NCBI GenBank assembly: GCA_016218575.1
Contig: JACRDN010000017.1
Location: forward strand, 246,863 to 310,862
From: Elusimicrobiota bacterium
GTDB lineage: Bacteria > Elusimicrobiota > Elusimicrobia > UBA1565 > UBA9628
Reading direction: 5' to 3'
DNA: 64,000 nucleotides
Shown: positions 49,886 through 58,361 of the stretch, piece after piece
Numbering within the stretch: the first letter of the stretch is position 1
Layout of the letters: every line of letters starts with the position of its first letter
Notes under the pieces: model-generated
Told to the model about the DNA's origin: nothing
Seen by the model: only the letters and a program-made list of their open reading frames with translations
The model's database searches: none
Translations under genes and position numbers: made by a program

Positions 49886-50302
49886 TTACTGCGGCAGCAA
49901 ATCCGCGGTGCAGTCCGTCGAGCTGCAAGTAAACGTCCCCGGAGGGGCGACGTAGGTGACCGTGTAGCAGCCGTAAACCGCCGGGCAGGGTGATCCACGG
50001 GTCAAGGTAATGGTCCAGGACGGCGTGGCCGTGGTGGTCACGGCACCCTGGGCGAAGTTGACCATGTTCCCGAGGTTGGCGTCGAATATGGTGGAAGTGA
50101 CGGTCCCGGAGAAATAAATGCCGTTCTTGGCCAGGTAGCGTTCCTGGGCCCCCTTCATGCTGGTGATCCATTGCGTGGACTGTGAAAACTTGCCCTTTTC
50201 AACGACCTTGAAGTATTGGGGAACCGCGATGGCTGCCAGAATGCCGATGATGAGCACTACGACCAGCAGCTCGATGAGCGTAAAACCCCGTTCGCTTTTC
50301 AT
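49886..50302 (-). CDS. Type IV pilin-like protein with cysteine-rich end
   Basis: 138 residues. Very short leader M-K-S-E-R-G, cut before F-T-L-I-E-L-L-V-V-V-L with mature Glu5 present. The globular part begins K-G-A-Q-E-R-Y and ends in a cysteine-rich segment (four Cys in the last ~30 residues, as in C-P-A-V-Y-G-C and C-S-S-T-D-C) that could form two disulphides. AGGAGG lies five bases before the ATG. More like PilE minor or major pilins of the disulphide type than the pilin at 44.4 kb. Confidence 0.93.
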   Translation of the reverse strand: MKSERGFTLIELLVVVLIIGILAAIAVPQYFKVVEKGKFSQSTQWITSMKGAQERYLAKNGIYFSGTVTSTIFDANLGNMVNFAQGAVTTTATPSWTITLTRGSPCPAVYGCYTVTYVAPPGTFTCSSTDCTADLLPQ

Positions 50303-50437
50303 GGACGCCTCCTGTAGAATCTTTCCAGAGCCTGCCTTCATCCTGAATAGTTTACACATTGTCCCTGATTTATGTATGAAAAAATCATGTTCAAATTGTG
50401 AATTAAAACCGTCTGCCCTGTCAATGGCGTTGCGCTG

Positions 50438-50465
50438 TTGACTTTGTTTGTTCATCTGTTATACT
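50438..50465 (+). promoter_or_regulatory. Promoter of the two-component operon
   Basis: TTGACT (50438-50443), a 16-base spacer and TATACT (50460-50465). Transcription would start near 50472, three bases before the ATG at 50475, implying a leaderless or nearly leaderless message; no Shine-Dalgarno sequence is present. Confidence 0.65.
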
Positions 50466-50474
50466 CAGCGAGAA

Positions 50475-51158
50475 ATGCCCAAGCTGCTGATCATCGAGGA
50501 CGATCCCAAGATCATCAGGGCCATAGAAAAGACGATTTCTCTTTCTCCCGCCTATGTTTTGAGATCGATTTCGGACCCCCAGGAAGCGCTCCCCGAGGTT
50601 CTGAAATACAAGCCCGACCTGATCCTGCTCGACATCCGCATGCCCGGCGGGGACGGGAGGGTGATCCTCAAAAGCCTCAAGGAAAACGTCGCATCCAAGC
50701 ACATACCGGTGATTTTCCTGACCGGCCTATCAAGCGAGGGCGACAAGGTCCTGGGCCTCAACCTAGGAGCCGACGATTACGTGGTCAAGCCTTTCGGGGC
50801 CATGGAGCTTCTGGCCAGGATACATGCCGTGGTCCGGCGCTATGGACTGGGCCAGGAGGCGGCCCCCGGCCTGGTGGAGGCGGGAGGGCTCAAGCTCGAC
50901 AGCCAGAACCGCACGGCCGTCCTGGATGGCGAGGCCCTCAAGCTCCAGCCCAAGGAATTCGAGATACTGTATCTGCTGGCCTCCAAGCCCGGCCGGGCCT
51001 TCACGCGCTCCTATCTGATCGAGAACTCATCCTCCTACGGCTTGCCCATTTCCACCCGCAGCCTCGACACCCACATCAAGAACATCCGCAAGAAGCTTGG
51101 CCGCAAGTCATCCTTGATCGAGACCGTGCCCAAGCTGGGCTACCGCTTCGCGCCGTGA
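50475..51158 (+). CDS. OmpR/PhoB-family response regulator
   Basis: 227 residues. Receiver with I-I-E-D-D-P-K, L-I-L-L-D-I-R-M-P-G-G-D-G, F-L-T-G and V-K-P-F, and a C-terminal winged helix (about 125-227) with L-Q-P-K-E-F-E-I-L-Y-L-L and the end block V-P-K-L-G-Y-R-F. It pairs with the histidine kinase downstream, to which it is joined by a GTGA overlap. Confidence 0.95.
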   Translation: MPKLLIIEDDPKIIRAIEKTISLSPAYVLRSISDPQEALPEVLKYKPDLILLDIRMPGGDGRVILKSLKENVASKHIPVIFLTGLSSEGDKVLGLNLGADDYVVKPFGAMELLARIHAVVRRYGLGQEAAPGLVEAGGLKLDSQNRTAVLDGEALKLQPKEFEILYLLASKPGRAFTRSYLIENSSSYGLPISTRSLDTHIKNIRKKLGRKSSLIETVPKLGYRFAP

Positions 51159-52417
51159 CCGACCGGCGCAGCACTTATTTCACGTTCCAGGGCCTGATGA
51201 TGGCGGTCCTGCTCCTGATTTTCCTCTACCAATACCGGGGCACGGAAGGCTGGATCGCGCGCTTCGATTTTCTCACCATCGTCCTGGGCCTTTCCCTCGT
51301 CTATTTGAGGATCGCCCCCCTGCACGTGCTGGGGAGGTGGTGGTTCCAGGCCGGGCTCTTCATGGGAGATGCGGCGCTTGCCTCCCTCACCTTGCATTGG
51401 ACCCAGCCGCAATCGGACCTTTATCTCATCTATTTCCTGATCATATTCGGAACGGCTCTCACGAGGAGCTTTACTCAAAGCCTGCTGATCGCCGCGGTGA
51501 CGTCTATCCTCTACCTCCTCTCGGCCTGGAGCCCCAGCAGAGGATTTCCCCATGATACCGGCTTCTGGCTGCGCTTCAACTTCCTGTGGATTTCCTCGGC
51601 TCTTTTGGCCATTCTCTCCCGCGACACCCAGCAGGCCCAATCGGACCAGGAGCGCAAGTACCGGGACCGCCTGGTCCAGGTCGAGCGCCTGGCCACCTTG
51701 GGACAGGTTGCCGGGGAGGTGGCCCATCGGATCAAGGGACCGCTTACCACCATCATGGTAAACGCCGAGGTCCTGGCCCAGCGCTACGGTCACGAGGAGA
51801 ATATCCTCAAGGAGCTGGGCGAGATACAGGAGGAGGTAGGACACTGCAAGGAAATTCTCAAGCATCTCCTGGATTTGGGCCGCATCGAGGAGATAGACTT
51901 CCGGCGGGTGGACATGCGAGAGCCCTTGCGGCTGGCGCTGCGCTCCATCGAGGCTCGGCGCCTGCGCGCGGGAGTGCGCAAGAAGGTTTCCGGCCTTGAC
52001 CGCCCCCTCATGGTGATCGGCGACCAATCCCTCCTGCAGGAAGCTTTCGCGGCCATTCTGCAGAACGCCGTGGAGGCATGCTCCAAGGGGGGGCACATCC
52101 GCTTGAGCGTCCAGGAGGCGGGACCGTCTCTGCGTTGGCCGAGCCTGGCAAGCTCATCCTCCCACTTTCGCGTCACCATAGAAGATGACGGCAAGGGAAT
52201 AGAGGCCGCGGACCTCGAGAGCGTGTTCCAGCCTTTCTTCACGACCAAGGGCGTCGAGGGCACGGGATTGGGCCTCTCGGCCGCGCTCCGGATACTCCAG
52301 AAGCACCACGGCTCCGTCGAGGCCTACAGCAACGGCCCGGGGCACGGGACCAGGTTCACCTTGATGATACCGGAAGCAGAGCGCGGGGACAGACCTAATT
52401 CGACCAGGAAGGCGTGA
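51155..52417 (+). CDS. Membrane sensor histidine kinase
   Basis: 420 residues from a GTG start coupled to the response regulator. Five or six transmembrane helices (about 10-165) with little periplasmic loop form the sensor. The H-box is V-A-H-R-I-K-G-P-L-T-T-I (NtrB-like), followed by N-box Q-N-A-V-E-A-C, G1 D-D-G-K-G-I, F-box P-F-F-T-T-K and G2 G-T-G-L-G-L. The signal is unknown; a membrane-embedded sensor suggests lipid, redox or membrane state. Its end overlaps convergent tolB by 23 bases. Confidence 0.94.
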   Translation: MTDRRSTYFTFQGLMMAVLLLIFLYQYRGTEGWIARFDFLTIVLGLSLVYLRIAPLHVLGRWWFQAGLFMGDAALASLTLHWTQPQSDLYLIYFLIIFGTALTRSFTQSLLIAAVTSILYLLSAWSPSRGFPHDTGFWLRFNFLWISSALLAILSRDTQQAQSDQERKYRDRLVQVERLATLGQVAGEVAHRIKGPLTTIMVNAEVLAQRYGHEENILKELGEIQEEVGHCKEILKHLLDLGRIEEIDFRRVDMREPLRLALRSIEARRLRAGVRKKVSGLDRPLMVIGDQSLLQEAFAAILQNAVEACSKGGHIRLSVQEAGPSLRWPSLASSSSHFRVTIEDDGKGIEAADLESVFQPFFTTKGVEGTGLGLSAALRILQKHHGSVEAYSNGPGHGTRFTLMIPEAERGDRPNSTRKA

Positions 52418-53633
52418 AGCTGTTCCCCGGCAGGTTCGTCAGGGGATGGGGGGCGGAGCCGTCGGCGTCCATCACGAATATTTCTGAGCGGCCGTTCCTG
52501 GTGGAAGTGAAGACGATGAAGCGCCCGTCCGGCGACCAGGAGGGATTTTCATTGGAGCCTTCCCCGCGCGTGATTTGCCGCACTTGGTTCCCGGTGACGT
52601 CCACGAGGAAGATGTCCATTTTGTCGAGGTGGTGGGCTCGCCCCGAGAAAGCCAGCCATTCCCCGGTGGGCGACCATGCGGGGGAATCGCACCAGTTCAT
52701 GCCGGTCAGGCGCTTGGCCCTCTGCGTGATCAGGTCGAGGATGTAGATTTGCGGGTTGCCAGAGCGATCGGAGACGAAGGCGACTTGTCCCGCGTCGGGC
52801 GAGAAGGTGGGGGAGCTGTCGGCCCCGAAATGCTGGGTGAGCCGTGTGAGTCCTCCCTCCGGGAACTCCTTTATGTACAGGTTCGGGCTCTGGCCGCGAG
52901 ACAGGGTCATGAGAAGCTGGGTCCCGTCCGGAGAGAATCCCCCGGGAAGGTTCAATCCTTGCTCGGCGGAGAAAACTTGGGTTCGGCCTTTCGCGATGTC
53001 GAAGAGCATGAGGTCGGGGTTGCCGTTCTTGTAGCTCGTGTAGACAAGCTGGCGCCGGTCCGGCGAGAAGCGGGGCAGAAGATTGATGGATGCGTCGCTG
53101 GTGATCCGCCTCAGGCCGGCCCCGTCGTAGTCCATGAGGTATATCTCCTTCGTGCCCGTCTGGTTGTTGGCCAAGGCGATCCAGCTGTGCGCGATGCCCG
53201 GCTTGCCGGTCATGGCCTGGACCACGTCGTCTGCCAGGCGGTGGGCTGCGGCCCGGACATAGGCGGCGTCCTGGCGATAGTAGCGCTCGAAGACCGTTTC
53301 CCCCGAGTGGAGGTCCGTCAAGCGGGCCTGGACGGATATCTTTGACGCGGCCGCGGAGGCTCGAGCGGTCAAGAGCCAGCCCGCGGTCTTCTTGCCGTCC
53401 TCTAGGAGGTTGAAATAGCGAGAGAAGAGGAGGTCGGCCCTGACGATCTCCCGGATCTGGCGCGCCACGGCCGCCCCGGAGGCCTCGGCCGGATTATCCG
53501 CAGTGAAGGCGGGCAGGGCCAGGTCCAGGAGCTCGGCCCTGTTTTTCTGTCCGCCGAGCCTGATGTAGACGTCGCTACCGGCCCATGCGCAGGAGGGTGT
53601 CAGCAGGGCGGACAGGAGCCAGGCCCGGATCAC
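52395..53633 (-). CDS. tolB: Tol-Pal system protein TolB
   Basis: 412 residues. Signal peptide (I-R-A-W-L-L-S-A-L-L ... A-W-A), an N-terminal TolB domain (about 20-160) and a six-bladed beta-propeller with repeated F-S-P-D-G/W-S-P-D-G motifs. Periplasmic partner of Pal in outer-membrane constriction. Start GTG in a 4-base GTGA overlap with cpoB. The gene order pal-cpoB-tolB is the reverse of the usual tolB-pal-cpoB order, and tolQ, tolR and tolA are not in the window. Confidence 0.95.
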   Translation of the reverse strand: MIRAWLLSALLTPSCAWAGSDVYIRLGGQKNRAELLDLALPAFTADNPAEASGAAVARQIREIVRADLLFSRYFNLLEDGKKTAGWLLTARASAAASKISVQARLTDLHSGETVFERYYRQDAAYVRAAAHRLADDVVQAMTGKPGIAHSWIALANNQTGTKEIYLMDYDGAGLRRITSDASINLLPRFSPDRRQLVYTSYKNGNPDLMLFDIAKGRTQVFSAEQGLNLPGGFSPDGTQLLMTLSRGQSPNLYIKEFPEGGLTRLTQHFGADSSPTFSPDAGQVAFVSDRSGNPQIYILDLITQRAKRLTGMNWCDSPAWSPTGEWLAFSGRAHHLDKMDIFLVDVTGNQVRQITRGEGSNENPSWSPDGRFIVFTSTRNGRSEIFVMDADGSAPHPLTNLPGNSFTPSWSN

Positions 53634-54415
53634 TGCGTGGCGGCGCTCTGGGGCGGCGCCGCGGGGGGCGGGGCCAATTTCTTGAGTTCGCGCGCCGCGG
53701 CCTTGGCCTCGGGGCTCGAGGGGAAATCCGCGGGAATGGATTCCAGGTACTGCCTGGCTTCGGGAAGGTTCTTCTTCATCTTGACGAGGCTCAGGGCGTA
53801 ATAGAGCCTGGCCGAGGGAATCAAGCCGCTCTTCGGGTATTTCTCGAGGAGCAGGGCGAATTGCCGGCCGGCGGCCTCCCATTTCCTGTCGCCGTAATAG
53901 GCCTGGCCCAGCTTGTAGGTCGCGACGTCGATAAGGGCGCCCTTCGGAAATTTGGCGACGTAGTCCTCGAAGCCCTTGGCCGCCAGGGAGTAGTTCTTGA
54001 GGCCCAGGCGCACGTCGGCGGTGTTGAAGAGCTCGGTGGGGGAGTTTGCCTGGGAGGCCAAGGCCGCTTTTTGCTCCTCAAGGCTCTTGGCCTGCTGGTT
54101 CGTCAAGGTCGAGCCGATGGCCGCGACTTTGTTGGAAAGCCCCACGCTCAAGTCGTCGAGCTTAGAGGAGAGCTTCTTCATGTCCTCTTGCGACTGCTTG
54201 ACGGTCTCGGTGAAAACGCTCATGTCCTCGTGCAGCTGCTTGAACTGCACTCCCAAGTCCGCCTGGTTGCCTTGCATGGAGGAGACGATTTTCTTGAGCT
54301 CAATGATTTGCGCGCCTAGCTCGTCGGCCTGGTTTTCAAGGTCGAGGACGTCCCGCTGGGTGGCCAGGCAGCCGGAAAACAGCAGCGGAGCCAGGGCCAG
54401 GAGCGCGCGCTTCAT
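53630..54415 (-). CDS. cpoB: Cell division coordinator CpoB (YbgF)-like lipoprotein
   Basis: 261 residues. A lipobox L-F-S-G-C near residue 16 suggests a lipoprotein, whereas E. coli CpoB is soluble. A coiled coil (about 25-110) is followed by TPR-like repeats (about 130-250: F-N-T-A-D-V-R-L-G-L-K-N-Y, Y-K-L-G-Q-A-Y-Y-G-D, R-L-Y-Y-A-L-S-L). Acts with Tol-Pal to couple peptidoglycan synthesis and outer-membrane constriction. Three bases after pal. Confidence 0.9.
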   Translation of the reverse strand: MKRALLALAPLLFSGCLATQRDVLDLENQADELGAQIIELKKIVSSMQGNQADLGVQFKQLHEDMSVFTETVKQSQEDMKKLSSKLDDLSVGLSNKVAAIGSTLTNQQAKSLEEQKAALASQANSPTELFNTADVRLGLKNYSLAAKGFEDYVAKFPKGALIDVATYKLGQAYYGDRKWEAAGRQFALLLEKYPKSGLIPSARLYYALSLVKMKKNLPEARQYLESIPADFPSSPEAKAAARELKKLAPPPAAPPQSAATQ

Positions 54416-54418
54416 GTC

Positions 54419-55012
54419 CTACTTCCCCGCCTCCCGGGAGCGGGCCTTGGTTTCGGCCCGGCGGTTCTGGGCCCAGCAGGCCTCATTGGATTCCTGGCAG
54501 ACCGGCGCCTCCTTGCCGTAGGAGATGGTTGCCAGGGACTTGCCGGACACTCCCAAACGAACGTAGTAGTCGCGCACTTCCTTGGCGCGGCGCTGTCCCA
54601 GGGCCAGGTTGTATTCGATGGTGCCCCGGTCGTCGCAGTGGCCCGCCACGAGGAACTCGAGCTCTGGATGGTGCTTCAAGTATTCCGCGTTCTTCTTCAA
54701 GGAGGCGAGGGCATCCTCCTTCAGGGACGAGCTGTCGTAGTCGAAATGTACGGCCTCGAGGTCCTCGCTTTGGGCGAATGCCGAACCGCGCAGGCTCGCC
54801 TCGGTCGCTTCAGTTCCCGGAGCGTATGCGGGGGGATTGGCGGAGGGCGCCTCTTGAGAGCCAGCCGCGCCCGGCGAGGCGGCTGAGGCGGCTCCGGCGG
54901 CGTCTCTCGAGCTCATGGACGATCGCCTCGGGCTCGTCGAGCAGGAGATGGCCGCCGCGGACAAGGCCGTGGCAAAGAGGGCGGCGGCGAAATTCCTTGA
55001 GGATATTTTCAT
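54419..55012 (-). CDS. pal: Peptidoglycan-associated lipoprotein Pal
   Basis: 197 residues from ATG 55012. Lipobox A-A-I-S-C, a low-complexity Ala/Ser/Pro linker, and an OmpA-like domain (about 85-190) with F-D-Y-D-S-S-S-L, V-A-G-H-C-D-D-R-G-T-I-E-Y-N and the A-L-G-Q-R-R-A motif binding peptidoglycan. An in-frame TTG at 55018 has AGGAGG at better spacing and may be the true start. Two C-terminal cysteines are unusual for Pal. Confidence 0.94.
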   Translation of the reverse strand: MKISSRNFAAALFATALSAAAISCSTSPRRSSMSSRDAAGAASAASPGAAGSQEAPSANPPAYAPGTEATEASLRGSAFAQSEDLEAVHFDYDSSSLKEDALASLKKNAEYLKHHPELEFLVAGHCDDRGTIEYNLALGQRRAKEVRDYYVRLGVSGKSLATISYGKEAPVCQESNEACWAQNRRAETKARSREAGK

Positions 55013-55064
55013 GACCAATCAAGCCTCCTGAAAATGAGATGAATTCCGTTCATCATAGCAAATG

Positions 55065-55667
55065 TCACCGCGCCGCGCGCCGGGCACGGCCGTCCGGGGC
55101 GACCTCGTAGAAAAGGGGCCGGCAGGTGTCGATGTTGACCTTCATGATTTCCTGGGGGGAGAGCTTATCAAGCTCCATGAGGATGGCTCGCAGGCTATTG
55201 CCGTGGGCGCAGATCAGCACGTTCTTGCAGGCTTGGGCTTGCGGGAGTATCCGGGAATGGAAGTAAGGGAGGGTCCGCTCGGCCGTGTCCTTAAGGCTTT
55301 CTCCTCCCGGAGGTCGGATATCGTAGGAGCGCCGCCAGACGTGGACCTGCTCTTCCCCGTATTTCCTCGCGGTCTCCGCCTTGTCCAGGCCCTGCAGGTC
55401 GCCGTAATGGCGTTCGTTCAAGGCTTTGTCCTTATGCGAGGGCAAACCGTGGATCCCAGCCTCCTCGAGGATGAGGGCCAAAGTCTCCTGGGCGCGCTTG
55501 AGCTCCGAGGTGAAGGCCACGTCGAAGGATATCCCCTTGAGCTCTCGCCCGGCCCGGCGCGCTTCCTCGGCCCCCAGGGCCGTGATGGAAACGTCCACCC
55601 AGCCCGTGAAGCGGTTCTCGAGGTTCCACAGAGACTGCCCATGCCGCACCAGAACAAGTTTTCCCAT
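55065..55667 (-). CDS. gpmA: 2,3-bisphosphoglycerate-dependent phosphoglycerate mutase
   Basis: 200 residues. Glycolytic interconversion of 3- and 2-phosphoglycerate. Catalytic R-H-G-Q-S at the start, E-R-H-Y-G-D-L-Q-G, and the second His in C-A-H-G-N-S-L-R. Slightly shorter than the E. coli enzyme (250) but all active-site blocks are present. Single gene between pal and a receiver gene. Confidence 0.95.
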   Translation of the reverse strand: MGKLVLVRHGQSLWNLENRFTGWVDVSITALGAEEARRAGRELKGISFDVAFTSELKRAQETLALILEEAGIHGLPSHKDKALNERHYGDLQGLDKAETARKYGEEQVHVWRRSYDIRPPGGESLKDTAERTLPYFHSRILPQAQACKNVLICAHGNSLRAILMELDKLSPQEIMKVNIDTCRPLFYEVAPDGRARRAAR

Positions 55668-55681
55668 TTATTCCCGCCACC

Positions 55682-56071
55682 TCAATGCGTTGTTTCCGCC
55701 GGACCTTTCGAGAGCATCTGCCGCACGACCTTCCGGAAGTCCTCGAGATGGATGGGTTTGGCCATGAATTGGGAGTGCTCGGCGTCCGAAATCTGGCTCA
55801 GGATTTCCTCGGGCGCTGCCTCGCCGCTCATGAAAAGGATGGGGGTCAGGTGGCTGGCTTGATTGCGGCGCAGCGACTCGAATAGGTGGGCTCCGCTCGT
55901 GCCCGGCATATGGAAATCGAGAATGATGAGATCCGGAACCATGGCCCTGGCTTTCTGCATTCCTTCCACCGGCTCGTAGGCGGCGTCCACAGAGTGCCCT
56001 TCCAGTTCCAGAACCTCGGTGAGCAGGGCGACAATCTCGAAATCATCGTCTACAATAAGAATCTTTGCCAT
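55682..56071 (-). CDS. Single-domain response regulator
   Basis: 129 residues, receiver only: L-I-V-D-D-D-F-E, L-I-I-L-D-F-H-M-P-G-T-S-G, F-M-S-G and A-K-P-I-H. No output domain; partner unknown. TATAAT on the minus strand at 56098-56093 is about 22 bases before the ATG. It lies between gpmA and the diguanylate cyclase, in the same direction as both. Confidence 0.92.
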   Translation of the reverse strand: MAKILIVDDDFEIVALLTEVLELEGHSVDAAYEPVEGMQKARAMVPDLIILDFHMPGTSGAHLFESLRRNQASHLTPILFMSGEAAPEEILSQISDAEHSQFMAKPIHLEDFRKVVRQMLSKGPAETTH

Positions 56072-56169
56072 TTCCCTTGAGTTGCTGGCACCATTATACT
56101 TTTCTTTGTAGCACTCAACTATGAACATCCCATTCCAGCTTGCCTTGATCGCCGAGGCGCGTCAGCTTC

Positions 56170-57114
56170 TCAGCGAACTCGGGGGTTAGCGCGCTTTTGG
56201 TGGGGGTTTTTTCGCTGGGCCTTCATCTGGAACATGCGGCGGTCTGCTTTGTTGAGGAATTCGAGGGGGTTTTCTGATTTTGCCAGGGTCGTCACCCCGA
56301 AGCTAAAGAAGACCGGACAGGGATCCTTTTTCTGAGCCGCGGCGTCGGCTATCCTTTGGGCTACCTTCTCCGCCAATTCTTTGCCCAGTCCCGGGAGGAG
56401 GATCACGAACTCATCGCCGCCGTAGCGGTAAGCCGTGTCCATCTCCCTCCTAATATGCCCTAGGAGGATGGCTGAAAAGCTTTTGAGGAGCCGGTCGCCC
56501 TCCAAGTGCCCCTTCTCGTCGTTGACCTTCTTGAAGCCGTCCAAATCCATCAGAATCAGGGAAAGCTGGTAGCCCTGGCGGCGGGCGCGGCGGACCTCCT
56601 GGGATAGCTGCTCCTGGAAGTAGCGCTGGTTGTAGAGGGCGGTCAGATTGTCGGTGATGGAGAGCTCCCGGAGGCGATTCTCCAGTTCCACGCGGTGAGT
56701 GATGTCCTTTGAGATCCCGAGAGTCCCGATGATTTGGCCCCGGCGATCCTTGAGGAGCGAGGCGGACATGCTGACGTGGATGCGCCGGCCTTCCTTGGAT
56801 TTTAGGACCATCTCGTGGTTTTGCAGGCCCTCGTCCTTCTTGAGCTTCTTCATGATGCGGTCGGCCTCCCTGCGGCCTCCCAGGTAATACTCGTAGGCGT
56901 AACGCCCGACCACCTCTTTGCTTCCATAGCCAGTCATCTTCTCGGCTCCGGGGCTGAAATAGAGGATGCGGCCCTCGGTGTCCGTCGTGCAGATGGCGTC
57001 GGCGGTGGAGGCCACGATGGCTTCCAGGTATTCCTTGACGCGGATAAAATCGCTGGAGAGATGGACGCGCGGAGCCTCCGGGTCCTGCGGCTGCAAAAGC
57101 GAGTTGTTTGACAT
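56170..57114 (-). CDS. PAS-GGDEF diguanylate cyclase
   Basis: 314 residues, cytoplasmic. PAS/PAC domain (about 25-145; T-D-T-E-G-R-I-L-Y-F-S-P-G-A-E-K-M-T-G-Y) and GGDEF domain (about 150-310) with an intact G-G-D-E-F. R-E-M-D five residues before it is the inhibitory I-site RxxD for c-di-GMP feedback. Makes c-di-GMP, probably influencing pili or motility. ATG 57114 is used; a longer frame to 57147 exists. No Shine-Dalgarno is obvious. Confidence 0.94.
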   Translation of the reverse strand: MSNNSLLQPQDPEAPRVHLSSDFIRVKEYLEAIVASTADAICTTDTEGRILYFSPGAEKMTGYGSKEVVGRYAYEYYLGGRREADRIMKKLKKDEGLQNHEMVLKSKEGRRIHVSMSASLLKDRRGQIIGTLGISKDITHRVELENRLRELSITDNLTALYNQRYFQEQLSQEVRRARRQGYQLSLILMDLDGFKKVNDEKGHLEGDRLLKSFSAILLGHIRREMDTAYRYGGDEFVILLPGLGKELAEKVAQRIADAAAQKKDPCPVFFSFGVTTLAKSENPLEFLNKADRRMFQMKAQRKNPHQKRANPRVR

Positions 57115-57188
57115 GCACTCAGGATAGCTAGAAAGCCGAAACGCCACCAGTGGCTTTAGACCCGAAAAGGCATGGGTCTTACGTCCTA

Positions 57189-57234
57189 GTCCTTTGGACC
57201 CAGTTGGGGCCTATTCTCCTAGGACCCAGGAGTC
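57189..57234. promoter_or_regulatory. GGNCC half-site cluster upstream of diguanylate cyclase
   Basis: GTCCTTTGGAC (57189-57199) is a perfect dyad with a three-base centre; GGGCCTATT and CCTAGGACCC follow. More half-sites occur down to 57152. The stop codon of the MauE-like gene lies inside the cluster at 57211. Confidence 0.3.
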
Positions 57235-57684
57235 GAGGCTGAGGCGGGAGGGAGGGCCCCGGTACGCCAAGAAGCTGAGCCCCAGCAGGACCGCGTCCGA
57301 GACCATGGTGGCGTCGGGGCTCGGATGGAAGGGGCCGCCGAAGCAGCCGCAATGAGGCAGCACGATGCCGCGGGCCTTGAGGGAGGCCAAGGCCGCGATG
57401 AAGCAGGCCAATAGCGTTCCCGCGCCCAGGGCCGAGGGCCGGATCCAATAGCCTAGTATGAGGGAAAATCCCAGCCACATCTGGACCCAAGGCAGGATGG
57501 CCGCCAGGCTCAAGGTCATCTCCAGAGGCGCGATTTGGTAGCTCTCGATGACGAGGGAAAATTCCTCGACGGGTGCGGCGGCCTTGTATGCTCCGGCTGC
57601 GGCCAGGACCGCGCCCACGACCAGGCGCGCCGCCACCGCGGCCCAAGCCGGAATGGCTATTTTTTGAGGATCTTGTCTATCCAT
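57211..57684 (-). CDS. MauE/DoxX-like membrane redox protein
   Basis: 157 residues with four predicted helices. H-C-G-C-F-G-G near residue 115 is the cysteine motif of MauE-type proteins, which are thought to assist disulphide formation in partner proteins. It starts within the end of the DsbA-like gene (28-base overlap), strong evidence for joint work: the membrane protein may reoxidise or reduce the thioredoxin-fold partner. Confidence 0.85.
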   Translation of the reverse strand: MDRQDPQKIAIPAWAAVAARLVVGAVLAAAGAYKAAAPVEEFSLVIESYQIAPLEMTLSLAAILPWVQMWLGFSLILGYWIRPSALGAGTLLACFIAALASLKARGIVLPHCGCFGGPFHPSPDATMVSDAVLLGLSFLAYRGPPSRLSLDSWVLGE

Positions 57685-58277
57685 AGGGGGCCTCGGGAAG
57701 CCAGCTGCCTGGATCCCGCGAAGCGCTTGTTGTTGATGAAGAAAGTGGGGGTGGAGGATACCCAGCGGAGATTCCCTTCCTTGATGTCCGTTTCCACGGC
57801 CGCGGCGGCGGCGGGGTCTTTCAGGCACGCCTCGAAGGATTTTATGTTCAGCTTGAACTCTTGGGCGTACTTGGAGAGCCACAGCGCGGCGTCCTGGCCC
57901 AGGCTCCATTGCTCCTGTCTTTCATAAAGGGCGTCATGGTAGGGCCAGAATTTCCCCTGGCGGCCCGCGCACTCCGCGGCCACCGCCGCGGGCTTGGCCC
58001 AGGCGTGCATGCTCAACGGGTAGTGCTTGTAGGTGACCCGAACCTCCTTGCCGTAGAGGGCCAGGAGCTCCTTTAAGGCCGCTTGGCCGACGCGGCAGTG
58101 CGGGCATTGGAAATCGGAGAATTCCACGATGACCACGCGGGAAGAGGGCTCTCCTTTCTGGCGGAAGGGGGGGGCTTGGGTCGACTCGACCTTTTGGAAG
58201 CCCTTGGCCAGCATGACCGATAGAGCGCAGCAGGCCGCGACCGCGGCGCCAGCGATGAGCCTTCGCTCGAGTGCCAT
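57657..58277 (-). CDS. DsbA-like thioredoxin-fold protein
   Basis: 206 residues. An N-terminal hydrophobic segment (about 7-25) anchors or exports it; C-P-H-C at residues 58-61 is the DsbA-type active site, with T-P-T-F-F-I as the cis-Pro region. It likely handles protein disulphides in the periplasm with the MauE-like partner, in place of DsbB, which is not seen. TATAAT on the minus strand 15 bases before the ATG suggests a short leader. Confidence 0.9.
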   Translation of the reverse strand: MALERRLIAGAAVAACCALSVMLAKGFQKVESTQAPPFRQKGEPSSRVVIVEFSDFQCPHCRVGQAALKELLALYGKEVRVTYKHYPLSMHAWAKPAAVAAECAGRQGKFWPYHDALYERQEQWSLGQDAALWLSKYAQEFKLNIKSFEACLKDPAAAAAVETDIKEGNLRWVSSTPTFFINNKRFAGSRQLASRGPLWIDKILKK

Positions 58278-58309
58278 TGCGTTCTTATTATAGGAAGAAT
58301 GGCGGGGCA

Positions 58310-58347
58310 AAAAAACCCCTCCGCCCGGCCGGGCGGAGGGGTTTTTT
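58310..58347 (-). terminator. Intrinsic terminator of the subtilase gene
   Basis: Perfect GC-rich inverted repeat CCCCTCCGCCCGG / CCGGGCGGAGGGG flanked by A-run and T-run. In the minus direction it follows the subtilase stop by 14 bases and ends in TTTTTT. Confidence 0.9.
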
Positions 58348-58361
58348 GGGCTTTGCCGCGA

